A DNA stretch of 64,000 nt from Sanguinoderma infundibulare (GCA_032821775.1 JAVLRN010000002.1:3782001-3846000), one strand, 5' to 3'. Shown: positions 11,614-24,741, numbered from the stretch's first letter. Numbers and translations are program-made. The notes: generated by a model from the sequence alone, not told the origin.

Positions 11614-13481
11614 TCAGACAAGCTTCAAGAGATCGCTCATAACACCCATCGCGGTCACCGCCGCACCCGCTCCCGCCCCCTGTACAACCAGCGGCCGCGC
11701 CCCGTACCGCGCCGTGTGGAACATGATGATGTTGTCCGATCCACCGAGTGCCGTCACGAACGGGTGCGATACCGGGTACCTGTCGCAAAACATCATGAGA
11801 ATCACCATGCGCGAGAGTGACATGAGCAGGATGCTTTTCGTACTTCTCCAGATCCGCCTTGATGGTCCCCGTCTCCACATCCACGATGCCCGCGTACCGC
11901 AGGACCTTGCCCTCTTTGAACGCGTCCGCACGGAGCTTGTTGAACTGCTCATCGAACTCTGGCAGCCGTCGAATGAACTCGTCCCCGGACCCGATCGCCG
12001 CCAGCTCTGGCGGGACCAGCGACTTCGTGTTGACGGACTGGTACCCTGCGGGAAGGGCCGCGCGCAGTGCGGGGATGAAGCGGGAGAGGATTGTCAGCTT
12101 GCGCGCGACGTCCGCGCCGTTGAGATCATCGGCCGGATGCGGCTCCTGTAGGGACGCAATGAATGGAACTCGAACTGAAGAGGATTTGAGGTTGCTCAAT
12201 TCTTCTGGACGTGGACGCTGGATAAACTTAGAGCTTGTTTGGTGAAAGTGACGGGTTACACACAGACCCCACGCGAGGCTAGCGCTCCTTGTCCCCCGCA
12301 AGATAATATGACGTTGTCAAATAGCGCGGATTGTCTTCTCGCCAACACAGGCGAATAGTTTCACCATCAGTCGCGACCCCAAACTGCACTGAGGTCAGAC
12401 GTGGCGACACTTTCAGTTCCCTGTACCCGCGACGCGGCGTGCCGCCTTCGCGACTCGCTCCAAAGACCGTGCTCTGTCAAGTGCGTGAAGGATCGAGCTC
12501 TGCTCATCCGCGCCGACGCATGTTAGCATGCCAGCGAATTGCCCCCTACTCTTGGGAGCTTCACCAGACGTTAAGGGAGGGTCACACCTTCGCGTTTGAA
12601 ACCACGCATGTGAGGCCCTTCACCAACGGCTGATGACGATTTTCATCAAGGAAGGGTGCGATGAAGAATAAAGCGGATACGATCTCCCCCGAGTGCGTCC
12701 AGCGTCCAGCGTCCAGAACAACCGAGCACCACCATTTGCAACGCATGCGACGCACCGTGTAGCCCTTCTCGCGCGCCCCGCGCACGACCGACGAGAAGCT
12801 CGGCCCGCCCTCCTTCGCCGTCGAGAACTCGTTGAAGATGTAGCTCATCGTCCCCGAGAACACACCCTCGATTTTCGTCACCTACGTCCCCCACCCCATT
12901 CGCCCCTCAATCTCCCTTCACCTTTACACACATCAAGAGCAAGTGCGCACCTTGTCCCCAGTCGCGACGAGATCCTTCAACGTTGAGATGATCGGCAGGC
13001 CCGCCCCCACCGTCGCCTCGTTGTAGAACTTCGCCCCGCCCTCGAGCCCCGCGTCCAGTATCTGTTCATACAGCTCCAACTCTCCCGAAAACGCCTTCTT
13101 GTTCGGCGTCACGACGTTCACCCCGAGCTTGAGGAACGCCGGATAGAGCGCCGCGACGTCGTTCGACGACGTGTTGTCGACCAGGACGACCTCCTGGCCC
13201 GGCTTGACGAGCCCCGCGAGCTCGCGCAGGAGGAATTGCAAGTGGTCCGGCTTCCGGCTCGCGCCGCTCGCCAGCTCATCTTTCCAGTTCGCGAGCTGGG
13301 AGGACGAGAGGCCGTCGGGGTGGAAGACGAGCGACTTGGAGGATGCGAGCGCGACGAGGCGGAACGGGCTCGGCCGGAGGTCCTGGAGCTGCTTGACGAG
13401 CTCGGCGCCGACCAGGCCGACGCCGACGACCGCGACGCGGAAGGTTTGGGTGGTGGATGTGATCCCGAGCACGGCTGCCAT
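11614..13481 (-). CDS. HOM6: Homoserine dehydrogenase
   Basis: NAD(P)-dependent reduction of aspartate semialdehyde to homoserine, in the threonine, methionine and isoleucine pathway (cytosol). The start at 13481 leads straight into the Rossmann nucleotide-binding loop VVGVGLVGAELV. The substrate-side motifs NKKAFSG and NEATVGAGLPI follow, then KIEGVFSGTMSYIFN. After a long intron comes EPHPADDLNGADVARK, the signature of this family, and the C-terminal catalytic/dimer part ending at 11614. The total of about 370 residues matches fungal enzymes. Introns lie at about 12881-12960, about 12147-12766 (roughly 620 bases, ten times the others) and about 11780-11850. All family motifs are present, so I consider it functional. 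Confidence 0.97.
12147..12766 (-). other. Unusually long intron in HOM6
   Basis: The donor (GTGCGT) follows codons for KGYT and the acceptor (CTACAG) precedes EPHPADD, so the borders are well fixed by homology. At roughly 620 bases it is far longer than the other introns in the window (about 50-70). I see no coding content or clear terminal repeats inside. A short direct repeat, ACGCTGGACGCTGGACGC, lies near the 5' end. Confidence 0.75.
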
Positions 13482-13917
13482 GAGTGTATGCGTTCAAGTA
13501 ACAGGAGCGAGGATGTCTGCAAAAAAACCTTGTTGAGTGCTCTCACCGGGACGCTCCACTCGAGTCATCGAAAAGTTATCGCTGGCTCATCTGAGCTCGT
13601 CATCGCTTCCCGCGGTGCAGCTGAATCGGTTGGGCATTATGGGTTGTACAGGTACATGCGGGACGTAAGCAATGTGGTATGAGGGGTGAGGTATCGCGAT
13701 GCGGGGTAATCTGTGTCGTAGTGAAGTCATGGAAAGCGTGCGTGTCACATAGCGTGGAGTGCGTGGGTGATAATGATAGTACAGAGCAGTCCAAAGGCAA
13801 ACAGAAAGCAAAGCGTACGCGACATGAAAATTAATCTATGAACGTTTTATTTGCACATAACGGACAAAGAACTTGAAGGTTCCGCGGGGGGCGAGCAGCA
13901 AGAAGAGGAAAACAACA
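13482..13917. other. Intergenic interval
   Basis: About 440 bases between the HOM6 start and the end of the WD40 gene. No supported feature. Confidence 0.5.
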
Positions 13918-16900
13918 CTAGCTGCCACCAAACGCTTGACTGCTGCTGAAAGTGACGACAGAAGGCCGAGCTTGTGGAAGTGCTCCGAGCGAGTTCGCAC
14001 CAGAACTAGACCCAGACGGACCAGTGTTCAAGATGCCCGGAGTCCCTGGAGTACTTGGAGAGACGTGCCCGTCTTCGAGTGGGCTGTCCGCGCGGTAGTC
14101 GGCGTCGTACGGGTTGGGTGTGGTGGTGCCAGGCGTGTTGGCGGGATTAGTGGTGGCGCGACTGGTAGCGAAGATAGAGCTCGTTTCCGAACCTGGGATG
14201 TTGTTCAAGGCCGGCGACGTCCAGATCCTGACCGCTCCGTCGTGGGAGCCGGTGGCGAACATGAATGTCTCCCAAGCGTGGTTCCAGGCGATGCAGGTAA
14301 GGTCGCCGCCGACGGTCTGGGAGCGGATGTGATGCAGAAGCGTGCCAGATTCCCGATCCCAGATGTGCACGTCTCCAGCTAAGGATACTCAATAGGGGTG
14401 GTTGAAATAGGACAGACTATAGACGAACCTTTTCCAGCGCATAATACCAGTTGGTCGTGCTTGCCCCCAAAGTAACTTGGCCCAGCGAAGTCGACTGGGG
14501 TCTTTGGCATATACGTATGCCGCAACGAGAGGCGCATCTCCAACGACGTCGCGTCGTTCGGGTTTTTCTTGATTGGATCGAGCTTCCAAAGTTGGGGTGG
14601 TGCCTAGCATCGACGTAAATTATGCTGAACTTTGCAAAGGAGCATAGTTTGCGTCACCTTGTTCTCGTAGCTAACCAAAACGACATGGTCATTCCGGGCT
14701 AATGTGATGTCACGAACCTCATGAAGCACCGGGACGCGACTGACATCCATGTGAACTCGAGATCACGTCAATCGCTGAAGAACGCCACTCACTTTTCGAT
14801 CTTTTCAATTTCCATGTTGTACACTACATCGAAAACAGTTCAGCAACGTCCATGTACACCTTCATGTGGGTATTGCATACCTATGATCTGTTTCTCTGCT
14901 CGGCACTTGCTCGGATGCAAGCCGTCCATAGAAGCGGTGACGGTACCAACGCAGACCATCCGTGCCTGGTCCTGCGTAATGGCGACGTCGTGTATGATCA
15001 GCCGGTCAAAGTGGTACGTCGCCAGCATCGTGCCGTTCAAGTCGAGTTTCGTGACGTCACTGCCCTCCACCGACAGGAACCCTGGACAATCAACAATTTG
15101 TGGTTCAGTGTCGCCCTCGAATGGACAAATAAATGCATCTCCTAGGATGTCTGCATTCGACAATGATCACTCACCTTCACCGCCTGGAAGCCACGCAATG
15201 GACTGAACGTTCCTCCGGCGGTCGATCGTCTTCTTGCACACGCCGTCCTCCGTCCAGACCTTGACCCCGCGGCCGAGTTTTGTGAGCAGCAGATTCCCGC
15301 TCGGCGACCACGCCACCTGGCCGACGAAGCCCTGTGGGTGTGCGAGGATGCGGTGGGATGTGAATTGTTCCTAAAGATATCAACCCGCGTTCGAAAGTTG
15401 AATAATGCGTACTTGAAAGACGATCAGGAGAAGGTCACTTACACCAACTTTGAAGATAACTGATGTCCGATCCCAACTTGACGTAGCCAAAAACTTCCCG
15501 CTCGGCGAGAACTGCAAATGCCTCACCAGCGCCGAGTGCGCCTCGAAGCTCTGTGTTGTCTGTAGGCTCCGCAGCTTCGGCATCAGCGTCCCCACTCGCG
15601 AGTTCTTCAGCACCCCCACCGGCTCCGCCGCCTCCCGCCCCTGCCCGTCCGACGACATCGTCCGCTGCCGTCGCGGGACCGGGAACGCCGCAGACGCCGC
15701 GCGCATCTTGATCACCGCCCGCACTGCGTTCGCGAATCGCCCCCGGCCGGGTGACATGGTCAGCGGAGTGCCGGGGGAGTCGCTCATCACGCTCGCCCCG
15801 TCCCCTGCGCCCTCCCCGCCTTCGAATGACGTCACTGTGGGGGCGCGCACCTCCGCGATGGGTAGCAGTGGGCCCGCGTCCGACCCTCCGCGCCGTAAGA
15901 ATGTCGGCGAAAGGGGCTCGGGGCTCGCGCATTCAGTGCCCGGGGTGACCGCACGCTCCGCGTCCGGATACTTCTCATCGTCGCCGGCCGTGGGGGACGA
16001 GCTCAGCCTCGACACCGCGCGCGCACTCAACTCGGACACGCGCTCGCTGAGCGTGCGGACGCGCTCCAACACCCAGCGCGAGCACCCGCGTGCGGCCTCG
16101 CGGGGCGTGTAGATCAACCACTTCGCGCCACGGGTAGACTTGACGCGGACCTTGGTCTCGGATAGGACGTCGGCGAGCCACTTTGTGCCGTTGTGGCGGG
16201 AGAAGGTCCAACGCTCGGACGCAAACCAGGCGGACACGGCGGTGAGGCCAATGATGCTGCAGGCGGAGAAGACGGTGGTGAGCGTGCAGGTGATTTGGTG
16301 CTGGTGGGAGGAGTAGGCGAAGAGCACGAGGCCGATGGAGAAGCAGGCGACGGAGAGGACGAGGAAGGCGAGCGGGGATCGTTTGATCCAGATGAGAACC
16401 CACCAGGGGACACGATGTCCAGGGGAGCGACTGAAATTTCGGTGAGGGACAGAAGATGGAGCATTTACGGAGGGGTACGTACTACATCGCCTGTTTCCAT
16501 GTGACACCCAGCAGACTGTTCACCGCAGCTCCGATGCTGAATACCAAGGATGTGAACCAGAACGAGTTCACAGCGTTTTGCAATGGACCATCGGTCATGT
16601 CGAACGAGAATTGCATCGTAGTGGCTGTGACAGCGGAGAAGAAGGTCGCTACGGTACTCAGATTGAGAAGGTTCTGGCTGGCGTGTTTTTGTGCGAAACG
16701 AATTGTTGGGACACCTGTTTCACGGAGGCTAAGGTTAAAATTCTAGGAAGCAACGGCGCGCGACGAGACTGGAGAGACAAACCTATCTCTATGAACACCG
16801 ATAATGACGAGGTGATGTTGTCGATATGCTCGCCCATTTCGCCGCTTAGATCGTGCAGATAGCGTTGCACTGCCGGGAACCTGAACTGCGTTTCGTATTG

Positions 16901-17678
16901 CTTCAACGACGAAGCCCAATACTGCAAGCAGTCGTTATTCTTGTGTTCTGGCATAGAGAACGAGGATACATACCCTCAAATCACCCTCTAATGACAAAAC
17001 CGCAGCATTGACAGCCTCGTCGGTGAACTCCGGAAACTCGTTCAAGCAATCTAGGAAGGTTGTGACGTCCTGAGCAAACATCTGGAGCTGCTCGGGGAAG
17101 TCTTCAGGGTCAAGTTGCTCCATCACGGTCGGATTGTGAACGTGGGGCGGCGCCCTATGGTGTTTGGTTTTGCGGTACTGTGCCAACTGAGGGTTCGTGA
17201 GGGACTCCCGTGTCTGATGCGAGATCTTTCGCGGGAACAAATCAGCGGCGTTTTCGCGGAAAAGGTGCAGTATCTGGGCTAGACGTCCCCGGAGGCGATA
17301 GGAAGATGACAGGATGCCGACGGAACTCCCTAGTTGACGGGCGGCGTTCGCAAAGTTCCGCAGCTGGGGAAATCATCTGTTTTAGACATGTAGAACACAA
17401 AATACAAGCGGGCGCACCTCCTTGTCAAGGTTCATAATACGGCGCTGAAACTTGTTAAACGCTTCTGCACCAACCTTCTGCAGGTGCTCGTCGACGGTAG
17501 CTGTAAGGAACGTTATTTTAAGAGAGACTCCGAAGGTATGAGACCTTGAGCCTCGGCAAGCACTTACGGACATCGCGATCGTCTTCGAAGCTTGGCTGCT
17601 GCAGAATGCCAGCTGAGAAACGTGGTCAGCTAGAAAGCCCGCAAGGCGTGCGAATCGAGGCATGACGAAGTTGTTCAT
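13918..17678 (-). CDS. Membrane-anchored WD40-repeat protein (WDR26/GID7-like propeller)
   Basis: Multi-exon gene. From the N-terminus there is a helical region (exons about 16.66-17.68 kb, including FPEQLQMFAQDV and AVQRYLHDLSGEM). Several hydrophobic helices follow, from VNSFWFTSLVFSIGAAVNSLLG at about 16.5 kb to LAFLVLSVACFSIGLVLFAY at about 16.35 kb. A Ser/Pro-rich linker (about 15.6-16.1 kb) leads into a WD40 propeller: FLATSSWDRTSVIF, FVGQVAWSPSGNLLLT, VQSIAWLPGGE, LIIHDVAITQDQ, FMFATGSHDGAVRIW. One ORF (15380-16507) links membrane helices and the first WD repeat, so the fusion is not an artefact of joining genes. The propeller resembles WDR26 proteins but no LisH/CTLH is visible. The 5' end is uncertain: further exons may reach about 18480, where a coding-like exon (KRKQTLLSLLEALAELSKDEEL) precedes a good donor. 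Confidence 0.82.
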
Positions 17679-18305
17679 CTAGAAGTACAGTCTCGCCGTA
17701 GCCTCGGGCCCCAGGTTAAATATCGACCGACGTCATTTTGAACCTCTACCAACACATTGGGTCGGCACCTTCGGTGCTCCCTGAGCACGTTTGCCCGAGC
17801 ATCTTCGCAGCCCTGTGACTCAAAGCGCTCACGATCTACATGTCGTCGACATACACAGTTGGGCGCACCCTGAACTCCATCCATTGGTTACTCGAGTCCG
17901 TTCAACCCCATGAGGGAGTGGGTACCAGGCTATGTGGATCATTGAACGGTGCACAGTACGACATGGCGCGCGACAGGGTGCGCTAAACGCACAGACGAGC
18001 TATTATTGACTGCCATGATCGTACCAAGGCGGCAATCCAGGTACGGGAACTCACGAGCGATAGTAGGAGGAGGATGACGGGGTCTATCTTGGCCAGACGT
18101 GTGACGCCCGCCCGGCTGGACCGTAGATCATTGAAACAGGTCGCCTTTCCAATCGAAGCGTCTCGACCAACGAAGCACGAGCCCAGGGACGGGAAACAAG
18201 AAGCATTGGGGAGGAAAAGAGTCGGCGACAGAAGATGGCGCATGTCACCTGGTGACGCACAGGAACCCGCGCATATAAGAAGTACCAGACTTTGTAGAAG
18301 ACGTA

Positions 18306-18478
18306 CCGGTTCCGTCCAGTTCCTCATCCTTGCTCAACTCTGCGAGAGCTTCCAACAAACTCAACAGCGTCTGCTTGCGTTTGTGTTTCGTGGGGTCGTG
18401 TCCCTCGGTGCCGGGACCAGCGGGTATCGCAGTAAGGTCGTTGGGATTGACTGGGGGTTCATTGAGTCCTGATGGTAT
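18306..18478 (-). CDS. Possible upstream exon of the WD40 gene
   Basis: An open stretch with an acceptor (ATCAG) at its 5' end and a GTACGT donor at its 3' end. It encodes a charged, leucine-rich helix (LLSLLEALAELSKDEEL). A second candidate exon with a hydrophobic segment (IDPVILLLLSLV) lies at about 18050-18220. They could be the first exons of the gene at 13918-17678 or a separate small gene. I cannot place the start codon. Confidence 0.35.
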
Positions 18479-18479
18479 G

Positions 18480-19173
18480 GGGCGAGATGAGCAATGTCAA
18501 ATGAAACCGGGGTCAAATGCTGCGATGACAGACCTCGACCCATGGTGTGGGGGATGCTCTTGCCACTGGGCTATCCAGGACTGCCTGATCGTTGGTCTGC
18601 TGTACACGAACGGCGGACGGAGTCGTTGCGCTGTGCTCACAAGGGTCGTAAGGTCGTGCGGGGCGTCGTAGGATAGAGTACAGCTCAGAACATACACCGT
18701 GCGTAGTGCAGGAGAGCGAGAGAACGCCCCGGCGGCGTTTGCTGTCGTTGGTGTGGGGTTTGACGCTGATCATTGATGGTTCGAGCACGCGTGTCCGGGA
18801 TGTCCGCGCGCAGCGAGGAAGCGAGCGGATTCGCCATGTTGCCGGAGATGGCCTACGGCTTTCCAACAGATGAGGACGCGGGGAATGCTCCGCTCAACCT
18901 CGTCCTCGAGGTCGGCTTGCAGGGAGATGCGTCTTCCTCGGGACGTGGTCCAAAACAATCCCTTGATTAGGAAAACCTGCACTGTAATGGAGAATCTGGG
19001 CTTCAGATCTTGATAATTAAGACCGGGGGCAATGCTCGGGTTAGGGGTTGATTGAGTTATCTGGCGTTGATAAATGGGTTAACTGATAGGCAAATGCTGT
19101 TGGCAGTGTGATTTGTCGCCGAAGTGAGCCCTGAGCGAGCGAGGCCAGGGCAAACGCCTCTCAACCCCGCTCC
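18480..19173. other. Intergenic interval, divergent promoters
   Basis: About 700 bases between the minus-strand WD40 gene region and the plus-strand RUD3-like gene. No supported coding feature. Confidence 0.4.
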
Positions 19174-20911
19174 ATGTCCTCCTCTCCAGCATCCGACGTC
19201 ACTAGCAACGATGACACGGCCTTGTGCAAGTCCCTTGACCGTGAACGCATCTTGGGCTCACCACCACCGCTGAACGGACTCAAGACCGACGGGGATGCGT
19301 CGCAATCTCAGCCCAACGGTGACACTGAAGACCTGGATCCGGTACAACGTCTCGAGCACGACCTGCAGCGGACCCGGGAGGAGAAGGATGCCTTAGCGAC
19401 ACAGTACCGCAACCTGCTTGCGAAGCTGACGACGATGCGGAACACGCTCGGGAACAAGCTCAAGCAGGATGCCGTGCGTACCTCCGTCCTCTTCTCCACC
19501 CTTGAACCCCCCTCGTCCTCATCAGCGGATGCATAGGAAGAACTCGACCGTCAAGAGCAGCTTGTGCAGCAGCTGACGGCACAGAACGATGACCTCGCCG
19601 CCACCGTCGAAACCCTCAAGTCCGAGCTCATCGCGTCTAACGAGGAGGCCGAGCGCGCGTCCAGAGAGCTCGAGACCATGCGCAGCCGTGCACTCCACGA
19701 CACCTCGCAGGAGACATTCTTGCGCGAACGGGAGCTCAGGGAACTCCAGGCGGAGTTGGAACAGTGTCGAATAGAACGCGACGAGTGGGAGCAGAAGGCC
19801 CTTCAGGAGCACGTCACAGCGGATGAGACTCGGACAGCCGCGGATTCTCTCAGGAGGGACGTCGAGATAGAGCGGGAGGCAAGGCAACGCGCAGAGATGA
19901 ATTTGGAGGTTGAGCGCGAGAAGTGCGTCAACCTGCAGTCGGTACTCGAGGATTTCCAAGCTTGTACGTGCAGAACTACCATGCCCCCACGCGGACGACT
20001 CAAGTTACAGCAGCCAAGGATCATGATCTCAAGCAAGCCGTCAAGGAATACGAGACTCAGCTAGTTCAGGTCACCCAGTCCTTAGCCGAGTTCAAGAGTC
20101 GTGCGCTGAATGCTGAGCTCCAACTCGAGGAGAGCTCAACAAACAACTCACGCGTCCAAGAACTGGAGAAGGAGGTGAAGGAGAAGAGCGCCCTCGTTGG
20201 CAAGCTACGACAGGAAGGTATGTCACCGGTGTCAAGTTCACATAAACCGTCCTTGACACGCTATGCGCTCAGCGGTCATCATGAATGAGCATCTAATGGA
20301 GGCACTACGACGGCTGCGACGCTCGTCTTCTGATACTAACGTCGACAGGCGTCTGGTCACCAACGTTCTGATTTCCTTCTTGACTACCCCTCGCGCGGAC
20401 TCCAAACGCTTTGAGATGCTTACCTTGCTGTCAACCATCCTCCAATGGACCGATGACGAGCGAGAGAAGGCCGGACTTCAGCGTAGTGCTTCATCTCACA
20501 CCCAAACTGGTGGATCTCTCTGGGGTCGATCCGCCTCATCCTCCCCTGCCGTCAGGCCTGTCGAGCTGCAGAAGACTGACGAGACTGAAGTTCGTCGCCC
20601 TGTTGGAATTGTTTCGCACACCATCGCTGACATGCATCCAGTCCTTCTCTCGCCTATGGGTCGAGTTCCTGCTCACAGAAGCATCCGCAGGTGAAGCAGG
20701 ATCATCGACACCGCCGCACTCACCTTCACGGCAAAACGGCTCCCTCCCTAGCACACCTACCCAGGGGTCGACGCGCCTGTCCCCCGTGGGGCTCAACGGC
20801 ACGCGTCGGCTCGTCTCATTCACCTCCGCCGCTGCGGCGGCCAGCTCGCCCGAACTCAGCGCGCGGCTGTCGAGTCCCCCGCAGAAAGGCAAGGATCGCG
20901 CACTGCCGTGA
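19174..20911 (+). CDS. RUD3: Golgi coiled-coil tether, RUD3/GMAP-210-like (GRAB domain)
   Basis: A golgin that binds Arf1-GTP on early Golgi membranes and tethers vesicles. The start at 19174 gives a disordered N-terminus. Long heptad-rich coiled coil runs from about residue 50 (RLEHDLQRTREEKDALATQY) through exons 2 and 3 (LREREL, ELEQCRIERDEWEQKA, VQELEKEVKEK). The exon at about 20274-20600 carries the GRIP-related Arf-binding block: MNEHLMEALRRLRR, VDRRLVTNVLISFLTTPRADSKRFEML, and ILQWTDDEREKAGLQR. The C-terminus is Ser/Pro-rich and ends at 20911. Introns are at about 19474-19540, 19966-20020, 20217-20274 and 20585-20640. The family call rests on coiled coil plus this C-terminal block. IMH1-type golgins are an alternative, but the block order fits RUD3 better. 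Confidence 0.8.
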
Positions 20912-21594
20912 TCTTGGCTATTCGTCATGTGCATAGCAGGTTGTGTGCGTGGCGTTCCGCGTGCGACTGGAGGGGTGGGATGTGGAAGCACGGACCGAGT
21001 CGCGTCATATTTATTATTTGTCGAGGAGACCTGGGAGAGGGGATCCGGGGCATACATCGTACACTTGCTCATACATACCACTCGCATATTCTTCGACTTT
21101 TACGCAGTACATACTTTGGCATTATCTGTACTTCTAGTCATTTCTCCTCATCCGCGATTTCAAGATGGGAGTCGACAAGCCCGGCAGCTGAACGTTGATG
21201 GTAAGCACTGCCCTGCGATTGGTTACAACTCCGCGATGTCGTGGCTCTGATTCAAGGTGAGTTCACACCGTTGGTTAACCCGTCCGAGTCTTCGCAACTA
21301 ATAACGCTCATAAACCAGGTTATAACTCGTCCAACGCGAGCTGTGAAGAGGATTTGTCCTTGTCATGAAGAACCGACAATTTGCGACAATGTCCCTCGTA
21401 GATGCAGGACAATCCAGGTGGTATGTCTGTCCGGCTTCATGTGATACATAATCACTGACAGATTTTGACCGTGAACCTTAACTATGTACACTGCCGCTGC
21501 GTCACGCTGACGATGCATATACCTCGCGTGGTGCATCGTCATGTACCCTGCCTTTCATCCCCCAACTCCTTCCTCCTTGCGGCCGACCCGCAGA
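20912..21594. other. Intergenic interval
   Basis: About 680 bases, AT-richer. No supported feature. Confidence 0.5.
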
Positions 21595-22900
21595 ATGTCT
21601 GTCTACGACGACTCGCTCGGTGTAATTCTCATTGCGATCATGGCTCTCGCTGCGTGAGTCGAACTTCCTTAAATATGGATATATCTTGATGCATTCCCGT
21701 TCTATTCTGTCCTAGTGTCTGGGGAATCGCTTCGACCCTCGTATATCTGCATATTCGCAGCGACCGTAAGGAAGACTTTCCCTCGCGGGTCTTGGTACGT
21801 GTTGTGGTGCGCAATCGACCTGCTAGTCCTTGAGTCTGATGCACCATGCCACAGATCCCGTTGAATTGGTCCGTTCGCGATACTCTCTGCAAAATGGCTC
21901 CGGGGCTCCGGGACCTGGGCTGACTCTGTGTGCGCAAAGGGTGCTCATGACTATAACATTCGGTTTTCTGGGAGCAGCAGCGTACCGGGACATGGTCACA
22001 CACCGGGAATACTCTCACGAAATGCTATTGGTGACGAGAACAGAATGGTGAGTGCCTTCTTGTCTAGCGATAGTGGACGTTTCTCATGGGTCGGTATTAG
22101 GCCGCTCCTGGTATGTGCCCCTTCCCGTTCTGTTGCCATGCTCAACGAGTTGCAGGTTGCAGCTTCTGTCTCGGTATGCCGCGGATGATGTATACACCAT
22201 ATAGACGAGCTCACAGCTATCACCAGGTCGTAATATCCAGCTTAAACATGGCGTAAGCGCATGTTTTGTGAGACATGTCTGCAAGCTGACAGTATCAACT
22301 GTGCAGGCTACGTATTCGCAGATTGCACGGCTGTGAGTCTACTATTTACTCTTCATCGACTTCGAACTGACACGTAATCCCTCTGAGAGTGATCAAGGGG
22401 AACGGCGGGCTAGTTTTGTTGATGGCGAGTTATCTTGAGGTACGAGATGAAGTATGACTTATAAGTCTGAACAGGTTGCCTTGGCCGTATTTGTCGAAGG
22501 CAGGTTGCATACTCCTTGCGACACCATGGTTGATACTGATTCGAATAGGTTGCAAGATTCGTGCGTGCTGACTTTGAGCACATGGCGGTTTCGAGTGCTA
22601 ACGTGTCGTCGCAGCGGTGCTAGTCTACATGTACGCGCGATTAAACAATTCGATTACTAATATCTTGCTTGTTGATTGATTTCTTCACTCCGCAGGATCC
22701 GGCAACCATCACTCATCTCGTTATGGACCCCTGTACGAGCAACTCTCCGGGATCGTTGGCGTCCAATTGAAAATACTTTACAGAATGCCATTTGGATAGC
22801 GCTGTTTGTCGCGGTGGTGGCTATTGACGTCGTGGAAGCAGCGGCAATTTTCCATTATATTTGTTGGACGCAGTCGCAGACCCTGGATCGGTAGGAGGGT
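21595..22900 (+). pseudogene. Probably decaying multi-TM membrane protein gene (DUF6534-like first exons)
   Basis: The first exon (MSVYDDSLGVILIAIMALAA) ends at a GTGAGT donor. The second (VWGIASTLVYLHIRSDRKEDF) also has good splice sites. This opening resembles the small multi-TM fungal proteins often labelled DUF6534. Downstream, expected helices appear in shifting frames (for example LLVL then SLMHHAT around 21.82 kb, and VIKGNGGLVLLM near 22.4 kb) with stops between them. I could not build one open chain. I read it as a gene in decay, but a functional gene with very short exons remains possible. The 3' limit is a guess. Confidence 0.35.
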
Positions 22901-24741
22901 ACCATATGGCACAATCCGATAGGACTCATTCGTATGCTTAGGATGAAGACCGTTCTGAAGATGATAACTCGCTTGATTTGCGGGTCAGGTGAGCTGGTCC
23001 GCTGCTGGGATCAGGTTTCACGGCTGAAGTGTTTATGCTAGCGATCACCCTGATGTATGCAATTGCACGGGATTGTCCCAAATGACGCTGATACCATTGC
23101 TGCTCCGATAGCCTTTATCTCAGTGTCTGCATGAGCATTGTACGTGTGTACTGCACTTTTCAGTACTCGAACAGTGTTCTCATTATGCCCCTTTTCTAGG
23201 GGACCGTCGCTCACGTCAAGACATTTTTGGCCTGTCTGGTCCTTGTCCTCACGAGCTGCTGTGCGCATCGATTTTACTTACAATGCGATGATGCTGAGTG
23301 TCCGCTTCCAGTCAACTTCATCGGTTACATGTTTCTGTGCGTGCGCCAATCATGACACTTGTGATTCGAATCTCACTCACCGATTTCAATCTGCCCACCA
23401 GGTTGAGTCACCGCCCGTGCTTCCGGGCTACGCTGGAGCAAAGCCTCCGAATCACCGACGTCATATTTCGCCATCCAACCTCTTCGCACGGGATTAGCGA
23501 TCGCGACGTGTCGATGCACGCCAACGTTGGTATCGTTTTGTCGACGAGTGACTTACATTGTCTTCCGGAGACGGAAGATGCAGAGCAACAAATCTCTCGT
23601 ACGTTCTCCGCTTGCCCATATATATCCATCCGAACCTGAACGTGTCTTATCAGGGACAGCTGGAGTAGCATAGCGAACTCTAGCATGCGTTATGCGTCAA
23701 GTCTTTTGCCAATCCATTTGCTTATTTCAAATCTGCGAAGTCACGCTCACGTCCTATCACTTAGTCGAGTTGTTCTCTTGACGCTTTTGATTTTGTGCTT
23801 ACGGTATGAGCTTCCTTATTCCCTGAAGCTGATGCGTCCCCACAGTCACTTCTCGTGGATCTTGGGCGGTGCCCAGACCCCCCATAGCTCTGTTCGAAAG
23901 AATCGCTCGGGCAATTCTCTTGTCTTAACACGACCGTTCTCGACATCTTGCGACTGTACCTCGGGTCCTTCTGACTCGCACCGTGGTCCCGGCCGCTCTT
24001 CGCTACTTCCCATCATGCAAGCTCCGGTTTGCGTCTGTGCCCTTTGCCACCCCAGCTGGTCGAGTTTTGGTGTCCGCCTGCTCCCTACCACGAAAGTCGA
24101 AGTCGGGCTCAACTCACTGTCTCCCTATCCTCCTGGAGCGAGTGCAGTTCATCGTCGAGGACTTGCACGCCGAGGATAGCAGATGGGAAAGACTTCTCTG
24201 CGATCGGTGATCCGCCGAGTTGCTCGCCGCCACAGCGGCGAGACCCACGTCCGCGACTGCATTGAGTCATCCTCCAGACCACGGCTGCGTCGACTCACCG
24301 CGCCTAGATTCCCTGGACCGCAGTCGCCTTCGCCTCTTTAGTCAGCGGAGGATTATAACGACAAAGCGAAAAGCACCGATCGGCATCTCTTGAATTGGGT
24401 TCCATCATGAGCAAGCCAATCGATGCGCAACACACGTACATGAACGTGTCTATCCCTGTAATATGCATTAGGTCAACAACATTTGAGCTACAGTACTAGC
24501 CGCAAAAGCCTGCAAAGCTTCCCTCTGGGAATAGACCGTCGCCTCCCACCCCATATGACCAGGATTGACGTCATAGCAATCACCTCCCAATGCCCATGCA
24601 TAAGACGGCCTTCCGTTCTCGCGCCGTATGTTCGTCTTCGTCCCCGTCCTAAAAGCCCGCGTGCCTACACCCCAGCGCGTCTTTGCCCTTGCAGGACATC
24701 CCATCCGACTCAACCGCCTCAGCCGCACACACCCACGCACG
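22901..24741. other. Unresolved interval
   Basis: About 1.8 kb with scattered short ORFs in all frames. It may hold further remains of the decaying membrane-protein gene. No domain can be supported. Confidence 0.4.
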
